Below, one piece after another: positions 59,355-64,000 of a DNA stretch of 64,000 bases (its first letter is position 1; each line of letters opens with the position of its first letter). Both the position numbers and the translations under genes were made by a program. The notes under the pieces are model-generated. The model searched no databases and was not told where the DNA came from. It worked only from the letters and a program-made list of their open reading frames with translations. The stretch covers positions 372,001 to 436,000 of the forward strand of contig JAEWIZ010000008.1 of the NCBI GenBank assembly GCA_023386815.1, written 5' to 3'. Origin of the DNA: Bacillota bacterium. GTDB taxonomy: Bacteria > Bacillota > Clostridia > Lachnospirales > Lachnospiraceae.

Positions 59355-60188
59355 ATGATGAAAGTTGTAAAGAGATTGGTATGGATTTTGATAGGGCAGT
59401 TTATTGCCGCTTGTGCCTTTAATCTGGTCATGGTACCGAATGGTTTAGTAGCTACAGGTTTTGGGGGTGTTGCTACGGTGCTTAACAAGTTGTTTGGATT
59501 GAACATGCAGCTGGTGTTAGTAGTATTATGTATTCCGATCTTCATTTGGTCCTTGATCGCATATGACCGGAAACAGGTATTTTATGCCGCAGCTAGTTAT
59601 TTTACCTTCACCTTCTACATAGGTATTGTAGATAAGATCCTTCCTGATTTTATCACGGATCCAATCATTGCCACAGTAACGGGTGGATGCCTTCTTGGAG
59701 TAGCAACAGGTTTGATTCTAAGACAGTCCATAGCAAACGGTCCGGAATCCATCGTTGGAATCTACTTAAAAGAGAAGAAGGGTATGACCGTTGGAACCTT
59801 TTTTATGATCTCAAACACCATAATTATATCGTCCTCTATCTTATATGGTGATATCACATTGATCATTTATTCCTTAATCTGTAATTTTATTTGCAGTAAG
59901 GTAACTGATATTGTAATCATGGGTACAGAGCGTTATTTTATCGTCAGAATCATGTCTGATAAATACTTAGAGGTTACAGAATATGTTAGTAAGAACTTAC
60001 ATAGGAGTGTCACTTTTATTCAAGGAATGGATACCTCTAACGTAAAGAAAAAGATGCTTGTTGAAACAGTTGTCAATAAGCATGAGTTGATGCAGTTAAA
60101 GGAGTATATAAGGGAACTAAAGGACGATAGCTTTGTATATGTAACTCAATCTGCTGGTTTAATTGGCAGAGGATATCCCCAGGAGTGA
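59355..60188 (+). CDS. YitT family membrane protein (DUF161/DUF2179)
   Basis: 277 residues with five or six transmembrane helices ('VWILIGQFIAACAFNLVM', 'MQLVLVVLCIPIFIWSLI', 'IATVTGGCLLGVATGLIL') and a C-terminal DUF2179 domain ('FIVRIMSDKYLEVTEYV', 'DDSFVYVTQSAGLIGRGY'). 'VPNGLVATGFGGVATVLNKL' is the YitT signature. Transport function is suspected for the family but unproven. It starts 14 bp after pduV, so it may be cotranscribed, and its 3' end overlaps the converging AraC gene by 30 bp. Confidence 0.9.
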   Translation: MMKVVKRLVWILIGQFIAACAFNLVMVPNGLVATGFGGVATVLNKLFGLNMQLVLVVLCIPIFIWSLIAYDRKQVFYAAASYFTFTFYIGIVDKILPDFITDPIIATVTGGCLLGVATGLILRQSIANGPESIVGIYLKEKKGMTVGTFFMISNTIIISSSILYGDITLIIYSLICNFICSKVTDIVIMGTERYFIVRIMSDKYLEVTEYVSKNLHRSVTFIQGMDTSNVKKKMLVETVVNKHELMQLKEYIRELKDDSFVYVTQSAGLIGRGYPQE

Positions 60189-61097
60189 TAAAAGCTCCAG
60201 ACTTTCTTCCGGTGAAAGTATTCGCTGAAGCGAGGTTATGAAGTGATTCATAGCTTCGCTTTTTTTATTATTATTTTTTCTATAATTCTTTGGTGTACAT
60301 CCATATCGTAAGATAAATAATTTATTTAAATAGCGGATATCAGAAAATCCGCTTTCGAGGCTGATATCCAGCATATTTTGATCCGTTGTCTCAATCATAT
60401 GAACGGCATGCTCCAGGCGGACATGATTTAAATAATCCTGAAAGGACATACCTAACAGATCCTTGATAAAATGGGACAGATAGGTCAATGAAAGCTGCTC
60501 GGAATCAGCAATCTCCTGAAGAAGCAACTTCCTGTTATAGTTTTCTTCCACATAATCAAGCACCCGTTTCAGACGGCCGATACGGCTGGAGAGAGCCTCC
60601 TGTTCCGCAGCAGTGAGTACCCTGTAAGCAATATTATGAAGCAGTGAATACATCAGCTGGTTAGCGATGCTAATACATTGGAACTCAAATAAAGGCTCCT
60701 GATTAAAATAGATGGAAGCTAATCGATGAATATAGGTAAGCAGTTCAAAATAGATTGGTTCCGTCAAGATTTCACGCAGATTAAAGTCTAAAAATTGCAA
60801 CGCCTTTATCTGAGGGAAATAGGGGGAAAAGAGTTTGTTAGAAAGTTGTACAGATAAGATTAGCACGTCATCATTCTCACTTTGCAGCTCATGCGTTTCC
60901 CTTGGACTTAAAACAAAGATGTCTTTTTCATGAAGTACGTAACTATTACCGCCCTTATTTACCTGCAAGGTTCCACGTAGAATTAGCCCTAATTCCATTT
61001 CATTGTGGTAATGAGGGGTGCGGTATTTCAACTGCACAAGGAATATATTCATATGTTTAACCTTTAAATGATTGATAAGCTCATATTCATTTGTCAT
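60159..61097 (-). CDS. AraC-family transcriptional regulator
   Basis: 312 residues. N-terminal cupin ('HYHNEMELGLILRGTLQV', 'LHEKDIFVLSPRETHEL') and a C-terminal pair of helix-turn-helix units ('LLQEIADSEQLSLTYLSHFI' and 'MLDISLESGFSDIRYLNKLF') ending 'GCTPKNYRK'. About 35 residues follow the normal end ('NNNKKSEAMNHF' onward); their DNA contains the opposite-strand terminator of yitT. It is divergent from the isomerase/kinase/aldolase genes, its likely target. Confidence 0.9.
   Translation of the reverse strand: MTNEYELINHLKVKHMNIFLVQLKYRTPHYHNEMELGLILRGTLQVNKGGNSYVLHEKDIFVLSPRETHELQSENDDVLILSVQLSNKLFSPYFPQIKALQFLDFNLREILTEPIYFELLTYIHRLASIYFNQEPLFEFQCISIANQLMYSLLHNIAYRVLTAAEQEALSSRIGRLKRVLDYVEENYNRKLLLQEIADSEQLSLTYLSHFIKDLLGMSFQDYLNHVRLEHAVHMIETTDQNMLDISLESGFSDIRYLNKLFILRYGCTPKNYRKNNNKKSEAMNHFITSLQRILSPEESLELLSLLGISSAN
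60228..60267 (+). terminator. Terminator of the yitT gene, inside the AraC reading frame
   Basis: AAGCGAGGTTATGAA pairs with TTCATAGCTTCGCTT (two G-U pairs) around a four-base loop, then seven T. The stem is encoded within the last 40 codons of the opposite-strand regulator. Confidence 0.85.
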
Positions 61098-61247
61098 AAA
61101 ACACCTCGATACGAATTTTGATCTATGATACTCTGTAGCAATACCTCTAATTCAATTTTAACAAAGATATCCCTTATGTCAATGATGATAGCAAATTAAT
61201 CGTTTTTTAAACGCAAGTTAGTCAAGGAAGTAAGGAGAGATTGAAGG

Positions 61248-61253
61248 TATAAT
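61248..61253 (+). promoter_or_regulatory. Probable -10 element of the isomerase operon
   Basis: A perfect TATAAT without a matching -35, in the 297-bp gap shared with the divergent AraC gene. This suggests an activator-dependent promoter. Nothing else is recognised in the gap. Confidence 0.4.
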
Positions 61254-61394
61254 ACAACCATAGATAACAGAGAGGCATACGAAACATATCCTAATTTAGA
61301 ATTCATTATGAATTGAGATGATTCGTAAGGATGATGTTATTATTATGAAAGTTCTGCACAAGCTGCAGGTATACAATCTAAGGAGGGTTTTATC

Positions 61395-62429
61395 ATGTAT
61401 CAGTTTAAGTATTCTGTGGGTCCCTGGAACGTACATACTGGAGCAGATTCCTATGGTCCGGCTACAAGAGAAGAGATTTCCTTTGAAGAAAAGGTTAAGA
61501 AGTTTGCTGAAATGGGATTTTCTGCAATTCAGTTTCATGATGATGATGCTGTGCCCAACATGAACGATTTGACCGAGGAAGAGATTAAGGCAGAAGCACG
61601 TAAGGTGAAAGCTATCCTTGACAAATATGGCTTGGCAGCTGAGTTTGTTGCACCAAGACTCTGGATGGATCCCCATACAGCTGATGGCGGTTTTATGAGT
61701 ACTTCTAAAGAGGACAGAGACTTTGCTATGTGGAGAGCTTACCGTTCCATCGATATCGCGAAGGAATTGGGGACCAATATGATCGTTCTTTGGCTTGCAA
61801 GAGAAGGTACCTTGTGTGCAGAAAGCAAGAGCCCGGTATGGGCAACAAAGGCATTGATTTATGCAATTAACAAGATGCTGGAATACGATAAGAACGTGCG
61901 TATTGTAATTGAGCCAAAGCCCAATGAACCAATCGACAGAAGTGTATGTGGGACACTGGGGCATGTTATGGGTGTGTCTGCGGCTACCATTGATCCAAGT
62001 AGAGTTGGTGCTTTGCTGGAATCTGCACATGCGATCCTTGCAGGTCTTGATCCATCCCATGAAATGGGCTTCGGTCTGGCTCTTGGCAAGCTCTGGGGCG
62101 TGCATTTGAATGATCAGAATGGTATTAAATATGATCAGGATAAATCCTTCGGTGTTGAGAATTTAAGACAGGCTTTCAATCAGGTTAAGGTTCTGATCGA
62201 GAATGATTATGGTGCTAATGGTGAATATATTGGTCTTGATGTTAAGGCTATGAGAACAACTAGGGATGAGGATAGTTATAAACACCTGGAGAACAGCTTA
62301 AAGATCTGTAAAGCTCTTGAAGCAAAGGTTGCTAAATTTGATTATGAGTTCCAAAAGAAATGTGTTGAGAATAGAGATTTTGAAGGCCTTGAGATGTATG
62401 TCATGAACTTACTAATGGGTATCGAATAA
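61395..62429 (+). CDS. Xylose-isomerase-like TIM-barrel sugar isomerase
   Basis: 344 residues, alignable by eye with short (class I) XylA. The ring-opening histidine is H48 in 'IQFHDDDAVPNM', the metal/lysine segment is 'IEPKPNEP' (E173, K175), then E209 and H212 in 'ALLESAHAI', D247 and D249 in 'NGIKYDQDKSFG', and D282. The position matching metal ligand D245 of XylA is H237 ('GVHLND'). A working aldose-ketose isomerase is likely, with an unknown substrate. AAGGAGG lies before the ATG; a PfkB kinase and a class II aldolase gene follow. Confidence 0.82.
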   Translation: MYQFKYSVGPWNVHTGADSYGPATREEISFEEKVKKFAEMGFSAIQFHDDDAVPNMNDLTEEEIKAEARKVKAILDKYGLAAEFVAPRLWMDPHTADGGFMSTSKEDRDFAMWRAYRSIDIAKELGTNMIVLWLAREGTLCAESKSPVWATKALIYAINKMLEYDKNVRIVIEPKPNEPIDRSVCGTLGHVMGVSAATIDPSRVGALLESAHAILAGLDPSHEMGFGLALGKLWGVHLNDQNGIKYDQDKSFGVENLRQAFNQVKVLIENDYGANGEYIGLDVKAMRTTRDEDSYKHLENSLKICKALEAKVAKFDYEFQKKCVENRDFEGLEMYVMNLLMGIE

Positions 62430-62607
62430 AGGATATTGTGGAACAAGACTATCGTATTAGTTATGATTTCGATAGTCTTCTCCCCATAGAAAGACATTTG
62501 TATTAAGAGGAAATTTCGTCAGCTATCACAACGGTAAATAAGTATCATAGAAAGACAACTGTGTAATAAAGAGTGCTATTTTATGCTGGCATAGGGAGGA
62601 TCAGACA

Positions 62608-63735
62608 ATGCAAGGAAAACGTAAAGTAATAGTAGCTGGCCATGTCTGTCTGGATATTACACCCATATTTTCATCAAAAGAGCCGGGAAAGCTGGATCAG
62701 ATTCTGGTTCCGGGCAAGCTGATCCATATGGAGGCAGCAGATGTGCATACCGGTGGTTCTGTGGCAAATACTGGTCTGGCAATGAAGATGTTAGGTGCAG
62801 ATGTTACATTGATGGGAAAAGTTGGAGCGGATAATTTTGGACAGTCCATCGCGAATATTTTCAACGAATATGGTGCAGGAGGCGGATTGATTGTAGATAA
62901 GGATTCTAGTACATCATATTCTGTTGTTATAGCAGCCCCCGGTGTGGATCGTATTTTTCTACATCATCCAGGTGCGAATGATACCTTCACCTGCGATGAT
63001 ATAAAAGATGAAATGTTAGAGGATATCATCCTATTCCACTTTGGTTATCCACCATTAATGAAACGGATGTATCAAAATCAAGGTGAGGAGCTGATACGTT
63101 TATTTCAGCGTATGAAGTCAAAAGGGATTATGACCTCACTTGATATGGCATCTGTAGATGAAAGTTCAGAGGCTGGTCGGCAGGATTGGAAGTCTATATT
63201 AACAAAGCTTCTCCCTTTTGTGGACTTCTTTTCACCAAGCGTGGAGGAGTTATGCTTTATGCTAAATCCACAGATGTTTCAAGAATGGACGAATCGTTCA
63301 GCTGGAAGAGATATTACGGAGAGCTTATCCATTGAAGCAGACGTAGACCCACTTGGAGAGCAATTGATTGAAATGGGTGCAAAGGTTGTTCTGATTAAAT
63401 GTGGTGCACCCGGGCTATACTACCGAACTGCTTCAGAAAGGACAATAGCTTCTATTGGAGACGGATTTATAAGTAATCCGTCACAGTGGGGGGACAAATG
63501 CGGCTTTGAAAAGAGTTATAAGCCTGATCGAATTATGTCCGCCACTGGGGCAGGAGATACAACAATTGCTGCCTTTCTAACATCATTACTAAATCAATAT
63601 CCTTTCTATAAATGTCTTCAACTAGCCACTGCTACTGGAGCTTCCAATGTAACGCAGTATGATGCCTTAAGTGGACTAAAAACCTTTCCGGAGTTGGAAG
63701 AAAGAATAGCGCAGGGTTGGGCAAAGGCATGGTAA
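62608..63735 (+). CDS. PfkB-family carbohydrate kinase
   Basis: 375 residues. 'VVAGHVCLDITPIFSS'-type start and the PfkB-1 signature region 'GGSVANTGLAMKMLGADV', and at the end 'MSATGAGDTTIAAFL' with the catalytic aspartate. It would phosphorylate the ketose made by the preceding isomerase or its phosphate. An insertion around residues 225-250 ('WTNRSAGRDITESLS') makes it longer than the usual 310-330. GGAGG precedes the ATG. Confidence 0.9.
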   Translation: MQGKRKVIVAGHVCLDITPIFSSKEPGKLDQILVPGKLIHMEAADVHTGGSVANTGLAMKMLGADVTLMGKVGADNFGQSIANIFNEYGAGGGLIVDKDSSTSYSVVIAAPGVDRIFLHHPGANDTFTCDDIKDEMLEDIILFHFGYPPLMKRMYQNQGEELIRLFQRMKSKGIMTSLDMASVDESSEAGRQDWKSILTKLLPFVDFFSPSVEELCFMLNPQMFQEWTNRSAGRDITESLSIEADVDPLGEQLIEMGAKVVLIKCGAPGLYYRTASERTIASIGDGFISNPSQWGDKCGFEKSYKPDRIMSATGAGDTTIAAFLTSLLNQYPFYKCLQLATATGASNVTQYDALSGLKTFPELEERIAQGWAKAW

Positions 63736-63777
63736 AAACCAAACTGAAAATGATAAAATACAGAAAGGTTGAGTAGA

Positions 63778-64000
63778 ATGTTAGTTAATATGAACGAAGT
63801 ACTTTATCCTGCAAAAAAGGGTAAGTATGCAGTGGGTTTGTTTAATGCGGTAAATCTTGAATTAGCAAGAGGAATTATTGCAGCAGCTGAAAGTACCGGT
63901 TCTCCGATCATTATGGGAACAGCTGAAGTGCTTTTTCCTTATGGCCCCTTGGAAGAGGTCTCCTATTATCTTATTCCAATGGCAAAGAAGGCAAAGGTTC
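63778..64000 (+). CDS. Class II fructose/tagatose-bisphosphate aldolase, N-terminal part
   Basis: Cut by the window edge after 74 codons. 'MLVNMNEVLYPAKKGKYAVG' and 'FNAVNLELARGIIAAAESTG', then 'PIIMGTAEVLF', match the start of zinc-dependent class II aldolases (FbaA, GatY, KbaY). Placed 42 bp after the kinase gene, it completes an isomerase-kinase-aldolase set that would cleave a phosphorylated ketose. Substrate preference cannot be read from this part. Confidence 0.85.
   Translation, partial: MLVNMNEVLYPAKKGKYAVGLFNAVNLELARGIIAAAESTGSPIIMGTAEVLFPYGPLEEVSYYLIPMAKKAKV

Noticed and set aside
61296..62105. A 269-codon open frame on the minus strand
   Set aside because: It lies wholly opposite the XylA-like gene, has no family features and an unnatural Cys/His/Ser-rich composition.
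1..64000. tRNA, rRNA, prophage or transposase genes
   Set aside because: None recognised on either strand; no integrase, transposase or phage structural genes appear in the translated frames.

Overview
The window is low-GC, AT-rich Firmicute DNA with strong AGGAGG-type ribosome binding sites, TTGACA-N17-TATAAT-like promoters and U-tailed hairpin terminators. Gene content (the SCIFF peptide with its radical-SAM maturase, HemZ, RecJ-Apt-RelA, DegV proteins, and a glycyl-radical propanediol microcompartment) points to an anaerobic Lachnospiraceae-type clostridium. It closely resembles what I remember of the fucose/rhamnose microcompartment region of Clostridium (Lachnoclostridium) phytofermentans; that identification is from memory, not a search.

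Layout. 1-5.2 kb: end of an AraC regulator, then an L-rhamnose operon (rhaB, rhaA and a soluble chemoreceptor fused to a sugar-binding-protein domain). 5.3-22.4 kb: mixed housekeeping and accessory genes: dapA with a divergent AraC regulator, a large secreted fibronectin/propeller protein, two DegV proteins, adenine deaminase, argC behind a good promoter and an ARG-box-like site, an OhrR-type regulator divergent from a nitroreductase with recognisable operators, ogt and an M3 oligopeptidase. 22.7-36.6 kb: SCIFF precursor and maturase, then recJ, apt, relA, a metallo-hydrolase, hemZ, hisS, a Dabb protein, aspS, a DUF1294 membrane protein and a cold-shock gene. 36.8-43.9 kb: a cobalamin-riboswitch-controlled uptake pair on the minus strand, a membrane-anchored hydrolase with LytTR and DUF3021 partners, galM, upp and a gene-poor stretch.

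44.0-59.3 kb: the microcompartment locus in two transcription blocks. Block 1, from a consensus promoter at 43998, encodes fuculose-phosphate aldolase, CoA-acylating aldehyde dehydrogenase, zinc alcohol dehydrogenase, four hexameric shell proteins, PduL, a pentameric vertex protein, PduS and the Fe-S shell trimer PduT. It ends at a terminator at 52795. Block 2 follows a DeoR regulator and encodes the B12-independent diol dehydratase, its activase, rhamnulose-phosphate aldolase, a PduU-type shell protein and a PduV-like GTPase. Together with RhaA and RhaB the pathway reads: rhamnose (or fucose) to ketose-1-phosphate, to DHAP plus lactaldehyde, to 1,2-propanediol, to propionaldehyde, to propanol and propionyl-CoA/propionyl-phosphate. 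No propionate kinase, fucose isomerase or fuculokinase is seen here. 59.3-64 kb: a YitT membrane protein, an AraC regulator, and an isomerase/PfkB kinase/class II aldolase cassette for an unidentified sugar, cut by the window end.

The most unusual sequence features are two tandem 35-bp hairpins carrying Shine-Dalgarno copies just before a shell gene, a shell gene with a repetitive lysine-rich extension and a strong internal start, the soluble chemoreceptor fusion in the rhamnose operon, an activase without the ferredoxin insert, and a XylA-like isomerase with a changed metal ligand.
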